64,000 bases of DNA from Sunxiuqinia dokdonensis (GCF_001270965.1 NZ_LGIA01000018.1:1-64000), one strand, 5' to 3'; counted from the first letter of the stretch, positions 15,713 through 26,349 are shown. Program-made: numbers and translations. The notes: generated by a model not told the origin, from the sequence alone.

Positions 15713-18133
15713 CTATGGGGTCAGTTTCGGAAACCGTTTGACATCCACTTCGCGCATCATTTCGTAAATGCTTTCGAAAATTTGTTCCACATTGGGTTTG
15801 GAGAAGAATTCGCCGTCAATGCCGTAGGCCGGTCGGTGTTCTTTGGCCGATAGGGTGCGTGGTGCAGTGTCGAGGTAGTTGAATGCCTGCTGTTCTTCCA
15901 TCACTTTTTGCATCATGTAGGCGGTAGCTCCTCCGGGCACATCTTCATCTACAAAAATTACTTTACCGGTTTTTTTGATCGACTCCAAAATGCAATGGTT
16001 CACATCAAAAGGCAGGAGCGTTTGTACATCAATCACTTCGACGGAAATATCTTTTGTTTTCAGCAGTTCAGCTGCTTTAATGGCGTGGTTCACATTCCAG
16101 GCATAAGTCACCAAGGTCACATCATCGCCTTCAACCATGACTTCAGGAATCCCAAGCGGCACTTTGAATTCGCCCAGATTTTCGGGAAGTTCTTCTTTCA
16201 TGTTGTAGCCCTTGAGGGGTTCAATAACCAGTGCCGGATCGTTGGCCGAGAGCAGCGTGTTGTAAAAGCCGGCCGCCTGGGTCATGTTACGCGGAACACA
16301 AAGGTACATGCCGCGCAACGAGCCAAGCAACATTTGCATGGGTGAACCGGCATGCCACATGCCTTGCAGCTGATGTCCGCGGGTGCGCACAATCAAAGGC
16401 GCAGCCTGTTTGCCTTTGGTCCGGTATTGCATGCTGGCCACATCGTCGCTCAGGGTGGAGTGCGCATAAATGAGGTAATCGAGGTATTGAATTTCGGCGA
16501 TGGGCCGAAAGCCGCGCATGGCCAATCCAACACCTTGTCCGATAATGGTTGTTTCGCGAATGCCGGCATCGGAAACGCGCTGAATGCCGTATTTTTCCTG
16601 CATGCCTTTCATGCCTTGGTTGACGCCCCCCAGTTTGCCGGTATCTTGTCCGAAGGTAACCAGGTTGGGATATTTTTGAAACAGCGCATCGAAATTTTCA
16701 TTCAGAATGGCCGAGCCATTTACTTCACGGGCATTGTCGTCGTATGTGGCTGGCACCGCTGCTACTTTGACCGCCGAGTCGTTGCCTTGGCGGTAAAGCC
16801 GGCTATTGTACAGGTCGCTGCTTTTGTCTTTGAACTGTTCAATCCACGTGTGTAAATTTTGCTGCTCTGCGCGAACAACATCATCGCCGTGAATGTCATA
16901 AAATATTCGCTGGGCAAAGCTCAGAAATTTCCGGCGGGTGGGGAAAATGCGTTGCTTGATTTCGGTCAGCTCTGCCAAGTGGTCGATTTCGCCATCCGAT
17001 TGTTTTTTTAGTTGGCGCAGGATTTCTTCCAATTTTGAAACCTCTTCGGTGTATCCACCCGTGAAATTTTCCCAGGCTGTCTTCCGCGCTTCTTTGGCCC
17101 GGCTTTCAGCTTTCCGTTCAATGGCGGTGATGGTGTCCATGTCTGCCTGGCCTGTTTCAATCAGCCACAGTTTAAACTGATAAATGCCATCGTATTCTTT
17201 TTCCCATTCCAGGCGTTCCTTGCTTTTGTAGCGTTCGTGCGAACCCGACGTGGAATGCCCCAACAGTTGGGTGACTTCCTGCACATGAAACAATACCGGG
17301 GTGTGATTTTTCCGGCATTTTGAAACTCCGTCGGCAAAGGTCTTCACCAATTCAGGATAGTTCCAACCTTTGCAGGTATAGATCAAAATTCCGTTGGTGT
17401 CCTTTTCTTTCTGAAATCCTTTCAGAGCTTCTGAAATACTGGATTTGGTTGTTTGCAGCTCAATAGGGACGCTGATTCCGTAACCATCATCATAAACCGC
17501 AACGGCCAGCGGAACCTGCATGACGCCGGCAGCATTGATGGTTTCAAAAAACATACCTTCCGAGGTGCTGGCATCGCCAATACTTCCAAATGCGACTTCA
17601 TTGCCAGTCACATTGTTGTTCAGGTGCTTCTTCAGGCTTTTGTCTTCGCGAACAATTTTTGAAGCCTGCGCCAGTCCAAGCAAACGCGGCATTTGTCCGC
17701 CTGTAGAGCTGATGTCGGAGCTGGAGTTGAAGCGGGTGGACAGATCCTTTATCTCACCATCCTCATTGATATTGGCCGTGCAAAAGTGATTGTTGAAATT
17801 GCGCCCACCGGTTGACGGGTTCATTTCGTCGTCGGTGTCGCCATAAATCATGGCAAAAAACTCTTCGGGTTGCAACAACCCAAGGGCCAGCATAAAGGTT
17901 TGGTCGCGATAGTATCCCGAGCGCCAGTCGCCCTTGCGGAAGGTTTTGGCATAGGCTATTTGTGCAATTTCCTTTCCATCTCCAAAAATACCAAAATGGG
18001 CCCGGCCATTATGAACCTCGCGTTTTCCCAAGAGGCTTAGTTGACGACTCAAATAAGCGATGTAGTAATCGTTTAGGATCTCTTCGGTTTTTTTATCGCT
18101 TGTGGTCAGCATTCCAGCTTTCTCTAAAAGCAT
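15713..18133 (-). CDS. 2-oxoacid dehydrogenase E1, fused alpha and beta subunits
   Basis: This 806-residue thiamine-diphosphate enzyme decarboxylates a 2-oxoacid and passes the acyl group to a lipoyl E2. The alpha half (about residues 20-440) has YYRDQTFMLALG, the NFNNHF region and the TPP site GDASTSEGMFFE (from residue 196) with YDDGYGIS. The beta half (from about 475) shows FGQDTGKLGGVNQG, RVSDAGIRETTIIGQGVG and VDEDVPGGA. Separate E1 alpha and beta genes are common in the branched-chain and pyruvate complexes; here they are one chain, a form I know from Bacteroidota. E2 and E3 genes are not nearby, so the substrate (branched-chain, pyruvate or 2-oxoglutarate) stays open. Confidence 0.88.
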   Translation of the reverse strand: MLLEKAGMLTTSDKKTEEILNDYYIAYLSRQLSLLGKREVHNGRAHFGIFGDGKEIAQIAYAKTFRKGDWRSGYYRDQTFMLALGLLQPEEFFAMIYGDTDDEMNPSTGGRNFNNHFCTANINEDGEIKDLSTRFNSSSDISSTGGQMPRLLGLAQASKIVREDKSLKKHLNNNVTGNEVAFGSIGDASTSEGMFFETINAAGVMQVPLAVAVYDDGYGISVPIELQTTKSSISEALKGFQKEKDTNGILIYTCKGWNYPELVKTFADGVSKCRKNHTPVLFHVQEVTQLLGHSTSGSHERYKSKERLEWEKEYDGIYQFKLWLIETGQADMDTITAIERKAESRAKEARKTAWENFTGGYTEEVSKLEEILRQLKKQSDGEIDHLAELTEIKQRIFPTRRKFLSFAQRIFYDIHGDDVVRAEQQNLHTWIEQFKDKSSDLYNSRLYRQGNDSAVKVAAVPATYDDNAREVNGSAILNENFDALFQKYPNLVTFGQDTGKLGGVNQGMKGMQEKYGIQRVSDAGIRETTIIGQGVGLAMRGFRPIAEIQYLDYLIYAHSTLSDDVASMQYRTKGKQAAPLIVRTRGHQLQGMWHAGSPMQMLLGSLRGMYLCVPRNMTQAAGFYNTLLSANDPALVIEPLKGYNMKEELPENLGEFKVPLGIPEVMVEGDDVTLVTYAWNVNHAIKAAELLKTKDISVEVIDVQTLLPFDVNHCILESIKKTGKVIFVDEDVPGGATAYMMQKVMEEQQAFNYLDTAPRTLSAKEHRPAYGIDGEFFSKPNVEQIFESIYEMMREVDVKRFPKLTP

Positions 18134-18354
18134 GTATTGTGATTTATATGATTAAGACTATTTGGTCTGAATTACCATAAACAACGTTCGTTTGTACGAT
18201 TTGTTTATTTGCAGGCACCAGCGAAAATGAACAGTTTATTCACAAGAAACATTTTGGCCTCAGTTTCAGAATTCTAGGGAAAGCAGGCTGTTCTGCAGGG
18301 TGTAGATCGCTTGCTTTTATCAGCTGGGCGCAATGAACCTCCATCATTTGCTAC

Positions 18355-18394
18355 AGAAAGCAAACTGCCCGGATCAAAACGATGATCCGGGCAG
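18355..18394 (-). terminator. Rho-independent terminator after the carboxylase operon
   Basis: A perfect 12-bp stem (CTGCCCGGATCA at 18365-18376 with its complement at 18383-18394) encloses a 6-base loop. On the minus strand it is followed by a T-rich run. It lies 14 bp past the carboxyltransferase stop. Confidence 0.8.
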
Positions 18395-18407
18395 CCATGC
18401 GACAAGA

Positions 18408-19943
18408 TTATAATGGAATGTTTCCGTGTTTTCGCGGAAGGTTCGATTTTCGCTTGTTGTGCGTCATCTCCAGCGCATTGATGATTTTGATTCGAGTATC
18501 CTCCGGGTAAATAATTTCATCGACATAACCCAGCGAAGCAGCACGGTATGGGTTAGCGAAAGCGTCGCGGTATTCTTCAACGGCTTTGGCTTTTTCGGCC
18601 TCATCTGTAATATCTCGGTTCAGAATGTTGATGGCGCCTTCGGGGCCCATAACGGCGATTTCGGCCGTTGGGAACGCGTAGTTGATATCGCCGCCAATGT
18701 GCTTGCTCGACATCACATCGTAAGCACCACCGTAAGCTTTACGGGTGATGAGCGTAATTTTAGGGACAGTCGCTTCGGCAAACGCATACAGCAATTTGGC
18801 GCCATGCTTAATGATTCCTCCAAATTCCTGCTGGGTGCCCGGCAAGAATCCGGGAACATCAACCAAGGTGACAAGCGGGATATTGAACGCATCGCAGAAA
18901 CGCACAAAGCGTGCGGCTTTGGCCGATGAGTTGATGTCGAGCACGCCCGCCAAAACCGCGGGCTGGTTGGCCACAATACCGACTGATTTTCCTCCAAAGC
19001 GTGCAAACCCAATGACAATATTGGCTGCGTAGTTGGGTTGCACTTCCAGGAAATGTTCATCATCAATGATTTTCAGGATGATGTCTTTCATGTCGTACGC
19101 CTTGTTGGGGTCGGCCGGAACGACATCGTGCAGCGCATCAATTTTGCGGTCGATCGGATCGGTGGTTGTTTGAATCGGTGGCTCTTCCATGTTGTTTGAA
19201 GGAATGAAGCTCACCAATTCGCGCACCATCATCAGGGTTTGTTCTTCATTGTCGCCCGAAAAATGAGCCACGCCACTTTTGGAAGTGTGTGTGACGGCGC
19301 CACCCAAATCTTCCTTACTCACATTCTCGTGGGTCACGGTTTTAATGACATCGGGTCCGGTGACAAACATGTGGCTGGTTTCGTTCACCATAAAAATAAA
19401 ATCGGTGAGGGCAGGAGAGTAGACTGCCCCTCCGGCGCATGGCCCCAAAATGGTACTGATTTGCGGAATGACACCCGACGAAAGCACATTGTTGTAAAAA
19501 ATGTCGGCATAACCCGCCAAACTTTGTACGCCTTCCTGTATGCGGGCGCCACCTGAATCATTCAGCCCAATCAGCGGCGCTCCGTTCTCGATGGCCATTT
19601 TCTGAATTTTAACAATTTTATCGGCGTTCGACCGACTCATTGTTCCTCCAAAAACGGTGAAGTCCTGGGCAAAAACATACACCAGGCGGTCATGGATTTT
19701 TCCGTAGCCGGAAACAACTCCATCGCCGCGAAATTTCTTTTTGTCAATGCCAAAGTCGGTTGCCCTGTGTAGCACGAACTTATCAATCTCGTTGAATGTA
19801 CCCGGATCCAATAGTTCTTCTATTCGTTCACGGGCGGTTTTCTTTCCGGCAGCATGTTGCTTTTCAATTCGCTCCTGGCCTCCGCCAATTTCAGCTTCGT
19901 TATTGAGTAGTTCTAACTTTTCAAATTTGCCTTTTAAGTCCAT
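18408..19943 (-). CDS. Acyl-CoA carboxylase carboxyltransferase subunit (propionyl-CoA type)
   Basis: This 511-residue carboxyltransferase moves CO2 from carboxybiotin to an acyl-CoA, or works in reverse in methylmalonyl-CoA decarboxylase. The N-terminal half has [22 protein letters not shown] and the oxyanion-hole segment [14 protein letters not shown]. The C-terminal half has [27 protein letters not shown] and AVMGPEGA, all typical of the PccB/MmdA group. It is the last gene of a three-gene operon with biotin carboxylase and biotin carrier (10 bp spacing). Propionyl-CoA/methylmalonyl-CoA is the likely substrate given the family; acetyl-CoA cannot be ruled out. Confidence 0.92.
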   Translation of the reverse strand: MDLKGKFEKLELLNNEAEIGGGQERIEKQHAAGKKTARERIEELLDPGTFNEIDKFVLHRATDFGIDKKKFRGDGVVSGYGKIHDRLVYVFAQDFTVFGGTMSRSNADKIVKIQKMAIENGAPLIGLNDSGGARIQEGVQSLAGYADIFYNNVLSSGVIPQISTILGPCAGGAVYSPALTDFIFMVNETSHMFVTGPDVIKTVTHENVSKEDLGGAVTHTSKSGVAHFSGDNEEQTLMMVRELVSFIPSNNMEEPPIQTTTDPIDRKIDALHDVVPADPNKAYDMKDIILKIIDDEHFLEVQPNYAANIVIGFARFGGKSVGIVANQPAVLAGVLDINSSAKAARFVRFCDAFNIPLVTLVDVPGFLPGTQQEFGGIIKHGAKLLYAFAEATVPKITLITRKAYGGAYDVMSSKHIGGDINYAFPTAEIAVMGPEGAINILNRDITDEAEKAKAVEEYRDAFANPYRAASLGYVDEIIYPEDTRIKIINALEMTHNKRKSNLPRKHGNIPL

Positions 19944-19953
19944 AGTTTTTCAA

Positions 19954-20463
19954 TTAATCAATTTCAATCAATACTTGGTTTGATTCTACCGTGTCGCCAT
20001 CGGCAACGTGAACTGCTTTGACAACGCCATCGAGCGCCACTTTATACTCACTCTCCATTTTCATGGCGGCAATAATCACCGCGGTCTGTCCCTGGGTGAC
20101 TGATTCACCTTCTTTCACCAAAACTTTTACGATTTTGCCTGGCATGGGCGCCGCAATTTGTTTCTCACTTTGTGCAATGGCTCCGGCTCCGCGATTGCGG
20201 ATATATCGTGCTTCCGCATCAATGATTTCCAAATCGTAGGTGTTGTACAGGGTATGAGCCGTGTACGATTTTGGCTTTGGGGAGGGGACCAGCGAGATGT
20301 TGTGCGAACGGTTATTTTCAATGATGGAAAAGGTTCCTTCGTCATTATGCATCAGGTCAACATTGTAAACCTTGTCATCGACCATGATTTCGATGAGATT
20401 TTCGTTTTGGTTTAAAATCTTAACGGACGCTATGCGGTCACCTAATTTGATTTCAATAGGCAT
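19954..20463 (-). CDS. Biotin carboxyl carrier protein of acyl-CoA carboxylase
   Basis: This 169-residue protein carries biotin between the carboxylase and carboxyltransferase sites. The C-terminal 75 residues form a biotinyl domain: APMPGKIVKVLVKEG, then the biotinylation site AMKME (lysine 135), then VADGDTVESNQVLIEI. The N-terminal 90 residues form a beta-rich domain found in the carrier of propionyl-CoA carboxylase-like complexes. It lies 11 bp after the biotin carboxylase and 10 bp before the carboxyltransferase, so the three are one operon. Confidence 0.92.
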   Translation of the reverse strand: MPIEIKLGDRIASVKILNQNENLIEIMVDDKVYNVDLMHNDEGTFSIIENNRSHNISLVPSPKPKSYTAHTLYNTYDLEIIDAEARYIRNRGAGAIAQSEKQIAAPMPGKIVKVLVKEGESVTQGQTAVIIAAMKMESEYKVALDGVVKAVHVADGDTVESNQVLIEID

Positions 20464-20474
20464 AATACTCTGTT

Positions 20475-21989
20475 TTATAAGCGATCAAAATTCTTTTGGT
20501 ATGTGTATTTTTTCCACCGATTCTTTGCCGGATTGAGTTCTTTGGTTGGGATGACTTTATTTTTCCGGTTGATAAAATCGAAGTAGGCGGCAATGATGAC
20601 CATGTCCTGGCTTTCGTCTTCGCTGGAATCGTCGGCCATTAAGGTACTTCTGTTTTTCTCGATGAAATTGGTGTCATAATTCCCGCTGACAAAATCGGCT
20701 GAATCCATGATGCGTTCCAGAAATTTCAGCGAAGTTCTGATTCCTGTGATTTTGTACTCATACAGGGCTCTTCGCATGCGTTCAATAGCTTCGGCGCGGG
20801 TTTCTGCCCACACAATCAATTTCGAAATCAGTGGATCATAATGAATCGGGATTTCGTAACCTTCATACACATAACCATCGGTGCGAACGCCCAATCCAAG
20901 GGGTTGTGTGATGGTGTGAATTTTTCCCGGACTTGGCATGAAATTGTTGTCCGAGTCTTCCGCGTAAATCCGACATTCAATGGCATGCCCTTTTTGTTCA
21001 AGTTGACTTTGCTCCAGATTGAGCGTCTGTCCCTCGGCTACCTGAATTTGCTTTTTGACCAAATCGATTCCGGTCACGCGCTCGGTAATGGGATGCTCCA
21101 CCTGCAAACGGGTGTTCATTTCCAGAAAGTAATAATTCCGGTCGTTGTCCACCAAAAATTCAATGGTTCCGGCACCGACGTAGTTCACCGCTTTGGCAGC
21201 GTCAACAGCGTGCTTTCCCATCTGTTCCCGTAATTCCGGGGTCATCAGCACAGAGGGCGTTTCCTCCACCATTTTTTGGTGCCGGCGTTGGATGGAACAC
21301 TCCCGCTCAAACAAATGAACGACATTGCCGTGTTCATCGCCCAACACCTGAAACTCGATGTGGTGTGGTGACTGGACATACTTTTCAATATAAACGGCAT
21401 CGTCGTTAAACGAGGCCAATGCTTCGGAACGAGCAGCGCGGACTGAAGAAACGATGTTCTCCGCTTTTTCGACCAGACGCATGCCTTTACCGCCGCCACC
21501 GGCCGATGCTTTAATCATGACCGGCAAGCCAATGGTTTGGATGGTTTTGATGGCTTCATCTTCGGATTGGATGGCTTCGGTGGTGCCAGGCACTACCGGA
21601 ACACCGGCAGCAATCATGGCTTTCCGGGCTTGAATTTTATCACCCATCTTATCAATCACGGCGGGAGTTGGTCCAATAAAAATGATCCCATTGTCGGTGC
21701 ACAGTTTGGCAAAACTGGCGTTTTCAGATAAAAAGCCGTAGCCTGGGTGAATGGCATCGGCTTTTGATTGTAAAGCAACTTCAATAATTTTTTCCGCTTT
21801 TAAATAACTGTCTTTCGATGGTGCCGGCCCCACATGATAGGCTTCGTCAGCATAGCGAACATGCATGGATGTCCGGTCGGCATCAGAAAAAACAGCAACA
21901 GTTGCAATGCCCATTTCACGGCAGGTGCGCATGATACGAACAGCAATTTCACCCCGGTTCGCAACCAGGATTTTGTTGATTTTCCTCAT
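20475..21989 (-). CDS. accC: Biotin carboxylase subunit of acyl-CoA carboxylase
   Basis: This 504-residue ATP-grasp enzyme carboxylates biotin using ATP and bicarbonate. Visible motifs include ILVANRGEIAVRIMR at the N-terminus, HPGYGFLSENASFA, the glycine-rich ATP loop GGGGKGM (164-170), FERECSIQRRHQK, and LEMNTRLQVEHPITE with the catalytic Glu/Arg. The C-terminus (RTSLKFLERIM and beyond) is slightly longer than in E. coli AccC (about 450), as in propionyl-CoA carboxylase alpha subunits without a fused biotin domain. It leads the operon and is divergent from the DUF5916 gene. Confidence 0.93.
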   Translation of the reverse strand: MRKINKILVANRGEIAVRIMRTCREMGIATVAVFSDADRTSMHVRYADEAYHVGPAPSKDSYLKAEKIIEVALQSKADAIHPGYGFLSENASFAKLCTDNGIIFIGPTPAVIDKMGDKIQARKAMIAAGVPVVPGTTEAIQSEDEAIKTIQTIGLPVMIKASAGGGGKGMRLVEKAENIVSSVRAARSEALASFNDDAVYIEKYVQSPHHIEFQVLGDEHGNVVHLFERECSIQRRHQKMVEETPSVLMTPELREQMGKHAVDAAKAVNYVGAGTIEFLVDNDRNYYFLEMNTRLQVEHPITERVTGIDLVKKQIQVAEGQTLNLEQSQLEQKGHAIECRIYAEDSDNNFMPSPGKIHTITQPLGLGVRTDGYVYEGYEIPIHYDPLISKLIVWAETRAEAIERMRRALYEYKITGIRTSLKFLERIMDSADFVSGNYDTNFIEKNRSTLMADDSSEDESQDMVIIAAYFDFINRKNKVIPTKELNPAKNRWKKYTYQKNFDRL

Positions 21990-22159
21990 AATTAACTTTT
22001 AATACTTCAAATATTTGTCTTATTAAATAGTCTGGCTATTGTCTTTAAGTCTAACTTAAAAACCATATTTGCCTTAAAAAGTTTCTCAATATCTGTAATT
22101 ATTCTTTCAATTTTCAAAAAAAATCGATGTTAAAAAACCTACTTGAATGATAAATTATG

Positions 22160-22167
22160 TATTTTTG
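22160..22167 (+). promoter_or_regulatory. Candidate -7 box for the DUF5916 gene
   Basis: TATTTTTG matches the Bacteroidota -7 consensus TAnnTTTG, 20 bp before the ATG. I see no good -33 TTTG at 19 bp spacing, only a TTG at 22143, so support is partial. Confidence 0.4.
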
Positions 22168-22187
22168 ATGGTCTTTAGAAAAAAATT

Positions 22188-24818
22188 ATGTTCCACCAAA
22201 AATCACGCCTTCTGCTTCTGACAGTCTTGGCTGGCCTATGTTCGGTCAACGCTATTCAAGCTCAGCAATCCTTCTGTTATTCCTTGTCTTCCGATTTGCT
22301 TGTCAATCAGGTAGCCAGTCTTAAGAAAGTTTACTACGCTACATTTACGGCTGAAAAAGTGAAAGTTGATGGCGAGCTGGATGAAGCTTGCTGGGAAACT
22401 GGCCAATGGAGAGGAGGATTTGTTCAGCAACAACCCCTGCAAGCACAAGAGCCGTCGCAGAAAACGGAAGTTTGTATTTCGTACGACCGGAACAACCTGT
22501 ATGTCGCCATGCGCTGTTATGATAATGATCCGGAGCAGATCCGCTCCATCTTAAGCCGGCGTGATGAAATGAACGGTGACATTGCCGGCATTGCCATCGA
22601 CTCGTATGCCGACAAGCAGACCGCCTTTGAGTTTAACGTTTCGGCAGCAGGGCAAAAAGTTGACCTGATGCACTTGGGCGCCTACGAGTGGGATTACAAC
22701 TGGGATGCGGTTTGGGAAGGCAAATCGGCTGTTAAAGATTCGATGTGGACCGTTGAAATGCGCATCCCATTCAGCCAGTTGCGGTTTGCCGATTCGGAAG
22801 AGCAGGTTTGGGGGATGCATATTTGGCGCTGGATTGACCGAAATATGGAAGAAACCCAGTGGAAGTTGATTCCGGTTGATGCACCCGCGATGGTTTATTT
22901 GTTTGGAGAACTTCGGGGAATCAAGGGCATCGATTCAAAACGGAAGAAAGAATTTTTGCCTTATGCCAGTACACGTTTTTCGCCCAATACTGATTTAGAG
23001 AATAAAACGAAGCTTGATTTTGGGTTGGACGGAAAGATAGGCCTGAGTTCGGACTTTACTCTGGATTATACGATTAATCCCGATTTTGGACAGGTTGAAG
23101 CTGACCCTTCAGTTTTAAGTTTATCATCGTACGAGGTCTTTTACAATGAAAAGCGCCCGTTTTTTCTGGAGGGAAACAATGTGCTGGATTTTTCCACCGG
23201 GCGCGATTTGCTGTTTTATTCGCGACGGATTGGGCGGGCGCCGGTTTTTTCGCCGGGCTTGCAAGACGGTCAAACCATGTCGATGCCTGATAACACCTCC
23301 ATCATTAGTGCCTTGAAGGTAACCGGAAAGAATAAGAAGGGCCTTTCGCTGGGCGTGGTGCAAAGCCTGACGGCACGTGAAGAGGCAACCATTTATTCGG
23401 GCGATGAACATGAGCAGCTGACGGTTGAGCCTTTTTCGAGCTATTTTGTAGGCCGTGTAAAGCAGGATTTTAATGAAGGGAACACCGTTCTTGGAGGGAT
23501 TCTGACGTCTTCTCTTCGTTCGGTGAAGGAGGATCACCTTGATTTTGTGCCCTCTTCGGCATTGGTTGGTGGCATTGATTTACAACACAACTGGAAAAAG
23601 CGGAAATATTTTTTCGATGCAAAGAGTTTTTTCAGCCGCGTGGGCGGAAGTGTGGAGGCCATCAGCAAACTGCAAACGGCCTCGCAGCATTATTTTCAAC
23701 GCCCGGATGCTGATCATCTGACTTTTGATGTGGAGCGAACCGAACTGGCCGGACATGGCGGCGAGTTAAAAGGCGGAAAACGCAGTGGAAAATTTCGTGC
23801 CATTGGCGCCTTCAGCTGGCGCTCGCCTGGAATCGACCTCAATGATTTGGGGTACATGTATCAGGCCGATTACCTGCAGCAGGAGTTGGAATTGCGCTAC
23901 CAAGTGAACAAGCCACTGGGAATTTTGCGGGACTATTATTTCGACCTGACCCAGAACAACAGCTGGAGCTACGGCGGCGAGACCACCAAGAAGGAATTGG
24001 ACCTGCATGCTTTTTTGCGGTTCACCAATTTGTGGCGCATGCACGCCTACCTGGAATATGACTACAGCCAGTTTGATACGCGTGAGCTGCGCGGTGGCCC
24101 GAAACTTTATAAAGAAAATAGCTGGAAAACTCGGATTTTTGTGCAGAGCAACAATGCCAAAAAAATACTGGTGGCTGGCGGCCCAAATTGGAGCTGGTCG
24201 GTTGATGGAGTGTACAAACGGGCAGTTTATACCTTTTTTGTGCGGTGGCAAATCAGCGACCGAATCAGCATCAACAGTCAAACCGATTACGAAATTCTGA
24301 GCGACTACCACGAGTATGTGCGTAAGATCAACCTTTCAGACGACCAGACCGGCTACCTCGTGGGGCAGCTTGACCGGAAGACGATTTCGACAACCCTTCG
24401 GCTCGAGTATTTCATTACGCCTGAGTTTTCGCTCCAGTATTATGCCAATCCGTATGCCTCGGTTGGAAAATACAGCAATTTCAGGCGGGTGAATGATGGA
24501 AGCAGCAAAAATATTGACCAGCGCTATTTGAGCCCGCAAAGCATCAGCCTTGAGAATAACACCTATAATATGACCGATGCCCAGTCGGAAACTTATTCGT
24601 TTGCCAAGCCCGATTTCAATTACCAGGAGTTGCGCTCGAACCTGGTTGCTCGCTGGGAGTTCAGACCGGGATCGACCTTGTATTTGGTTTGGAACAGTTC
24701 GCGCTTTTTATATGAACGAAGCAATAACCATTCAGTCTCTCAAAGTTATGGCGACCTTTTTGGCTTAAAGTCAGAGAATGTGTTCATGATCAAATTTAAT
24801 TACTGGTTTTCGTTGTAA
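22188..24818 (+). CDS. DUF5916 outer-membrane protein with CBM9-like N-domain
   Basis: This 876-residue protein has a signal peptide (residues 1-25, cleaved after IQA-Q). Then comes a carbohydrate-binding family 9-like domain (about 50-230): VDGELDEACWETGQW, VCISYDRNNLYVAMRCYD and WTVEMRIPFSQLRF. The rest is the DUF5916 region, with PDFGQVEADPSVLSLSSYEVFYNEKRPFFLEG-type sequence (the key block lies near residues 300-330) and many amphipathic strands ending in an aromatic residue, as expected for an outer-membrane beta-barrel (MIKFNYWFSL end). The ligand is unknown. The C-terminal pattern supports outer-membrane location. Confidence 0.85.
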   Translation: MFHQKSRLLLLTVLAGLCSVNAIQAQQSFCYSLSSDLLVNQVASLKKVYYATFTAEKVKVDGELDEACWETGQWRGGFVQQQPLQAQEPSQKTEVCISYDRNNLYVAMRCYDNDPEQIRSILSRRDEMNGDIAGIAIDSYADKQTAFEFNVSAAGQKVDLMHLGAYEWDYNWDAVWEGKSAVKDSMWTVEMRIPFSQLRFADSEEQVWGMHIWRWIDRNMEETQWKLIPVDAPAMVYLFGELRGIKGIDSKRKKEFLPYASTRFSPNTDLENKTKLDFGLDGKIGLSSDFTLDYTINPDFGQVEADPSVLSLSSYEVFYNEKRPFFLEGNNVLDFSTGRDLLFYSRRIGRAPVFSPGLQDGQTMSMPDNTSIISALKVTGKNKKGLSLGVVQSLTAREEATIYSGDEHEQLTVEPFSSYFVGRVKQDFNEGNTVLGGILTSSLRSVKEDHLDFVPSSALVGGIDLQHNWKKRKYFFDAKSFFSRVGGSVEAISKLQTASQHYFQRPDADHLTFDVERTELAGHGGELKGGKRSGKFRAIGAFSWRSPGIDLNDLGYMYQADYLQQELELRYQVNKPLGILRDYYFDLTQNNSWSYGGETTKKELDLHAFLRFTNLWRMHAYLEYDYSQFDTRELRGGPKLYKENSWKTRIFVQSNNAKKILVAGGPNWSWSVDGVYKRAVYTFFVRWQISDRISINSQTDYEILSDYHEYVRKINLSDDQTGYLVGQLDRKTISTTLRLEYFITPEFSLQYYANPYASVGKYSNFRRVNDGSSKNIDQRYLSPQSISLENNTYNMTDAQSETYSFAKPDFNYQELRSNLVARWEFRPGSTLYLVWNSSRFLYERSNNHSVSQSYGDLFGLKSENVFMIKFNYWFSL

Positions 24819-24924
24819 GCCTTTCCTGTTTGTTTTGGTTCGTGTAATTGTTTTCCGGAAATTCCAATTTGGATGATTTCATCAAATTCATGGTTTTAAT
24901 TTCCTTAAAGAGGAAACATTCGCT

Positions 24925-24932
24925 TATTTTTG
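24925..24932 (+). promoter_or_regulatory. Candidate -7 box for the MATE gene
   Basis: TATTTTTG fits TAnnTTTG and lies 76 bp before the GTG start. A matching -33 element is not obvious. Confidence 0.35.
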
Positions 24933-25008
24933 TGCGATTTTAATGCTTGGGTGCAAGAACCATTTTTGCCTGATCTGGTTTTTGTCTGTCTAAAATGATA
25001 TTGAATTC

Positions 25009-26343
25009 GTGAGACTTTCTGATTATATTCCGTTGTACAAAAAAAGCCTGCATCTGGCTTTTCCTGTTATTTTATCTCAAATTGGCCAGGTAACGGTTAG
25101 CTTGGTCGATAATATGATGGTTGGTCATGTTGGTACTGTTGAGCTGGCTGCAGCGGCTTTTTCTGTCAATATTTTTCACATTGGCATGCTACTGGGCATT
25201 GGCATTACGATGGGCTTGACCCCGCTGGTTGGAACGGTTTACAGCCAGAAAAAGGAGCAGAAAGTAGGCGAATACCTGAAAAATGGCTTGCTCGTGCATG
25301 GTGTGGCAACCTTGGCGATTGCGGTGATTATGGCTTTCGTCAGCCTCTTTCTCAATCGGATGGGGCAGCCGGAAGAAGTTGTGCAACAAGCCACTCCTTA
25401 TTATTTGTTGCTCGTGGCTTCCTTGTTGCCTATGCTACTTTTCTATTCCTTTAAACAGTTTCTGGAGGGTGTGGGCAACACCAAAATAGCCATGTACATC
25501 ACGCTCACTTCCAATTTGGTCAATATTGTTTTGAACTATTTGCTGATTTATGGAAAGTTTGGGTTTCCCGAGTGGGGACTAAACGGGGCAGGGGTGGCTA
25601 CCTTGATTTCGCGGATCATCATGCCACTGATGCTGATTCCCTTTCTGCTAAAGAACAAGCAGTACAAACGAGAATTCCGCTTGGCCTATCGTGCGCGAAT
25701 TCAGCTAAAACTGCTTAAGGAAGTGTTCGCGGTTGGTTTTCCGATTGGATTGCAAATTATTGTTGAAGTGAGCACCTTTAGTTTTGGTGCCATTATGATG
25801 GGATGGATTAGTAAAGAGGCGCTGGCAGCTCACCAGGTGGCTATTGGCTTGGCTTCATTTACGTACATGATCAGCCTTGGACTGGGAGCCGGAACCACCA
25901 TTTTGGTGAGCCATAACCGTGGACTGGATGACCCCTTGCAAATGCGGCGAAGTATTTACGCTTCGTTCCATCTGGTGGTGTTATTTATGTCGATCATGGG
26001 GATTTTATTTGTGCTATTGCGGCACCAGCTGCCATTTCTTTTTACCGAAGACCCGCAGGTGATTCTAATTGCTGCGAACTTGCTAATTGTGGCCGCCCTT
26101 TTTCAGATATTCGATGGTGTTCAGGTCATTCTGCTGGCGTCGCTCCGCGGGCTATCCGACGTAAAACACCCCATGTTTATGGCCTTTATTAGCTACATGC
26201 TTTTAGGCTTGCCCATCAGCTATCTTTTTGGTATCGTGCTTGGGTTCGGCGCAATTGGTGTTTGGATCGGCTTCCTGAGCGGACTGGCCTTTGCGGCTTT
26301 GTTTTTCTCTTTTCGGTTACGAAAGCACCTTTATTTCAAATAG
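25009..26343 (+). CDS. MATE-family multidrug/cation efflux transporter
   Basis: This 444-residue inner-membrane protein has twelve predicted hydrophobic segments in two similar halves. Family signs are PVILSQIGQVTVSLVDNMMVGHVG near the N-terminus, GLNGAGVATLISR in the middle, and the second-half counterpart FPIGLQIIVEVSTFSFGAIMMGWIS. It should export drugs or metabolites using a Na+ or H+ gradient. The start is GTG at 25009, as no ATG fits the conserved N-terminus. It stands alone between the DUF5916 gene and the convergent GT39 gene (6 bp away). Confidence 0.92.
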   Translation: MRLSDYIPLYKKSLHLAFPVILSQIGQVTVSLVDNMMVGHVGTVELAAAAFSVNIFHIGMLLGIGITMGLTPLVGTVYSQKKEQKVGEYLKNGLLVHGVATLAIAVIMAFVSLFLNRMGQPEEVVQQATPYYLLLVASLLPMLLFYSFKQFLEGVGNTKIAMYITLTSNLVNIVLNYLLIYGKFGFPEWGLNGAGVATLISRIIMPLMLIPFLLKNKQYKREFRLAYRARIQLKLLKEVFAVGFPIGLQIIVEVSTFSFGAIMMGWISKEALAAHQVAIGLASFTYMISLGLGAGTTILVSHNRGLDDPLQMRRSIYASFHLVVLFMSIMGILFVLLRHQLPFLFTEDPQVILIAANLLIVAALFQIFDGVQVILLASLRGLSDVKHPMFMAFISYMLLGLPISYLFGIVLGFGAIGVWIGFLSGLAFAALFFSFRLRKHLYFK

Positions 26344-26349
26344 ATAAAT

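Noticed and set aside
18134-18364. Hidden small gene between E1 and the carboxylase operon
   Set aside because: No frame with a plausible start and composition was found; the gap holds leader sequence and the terminator.
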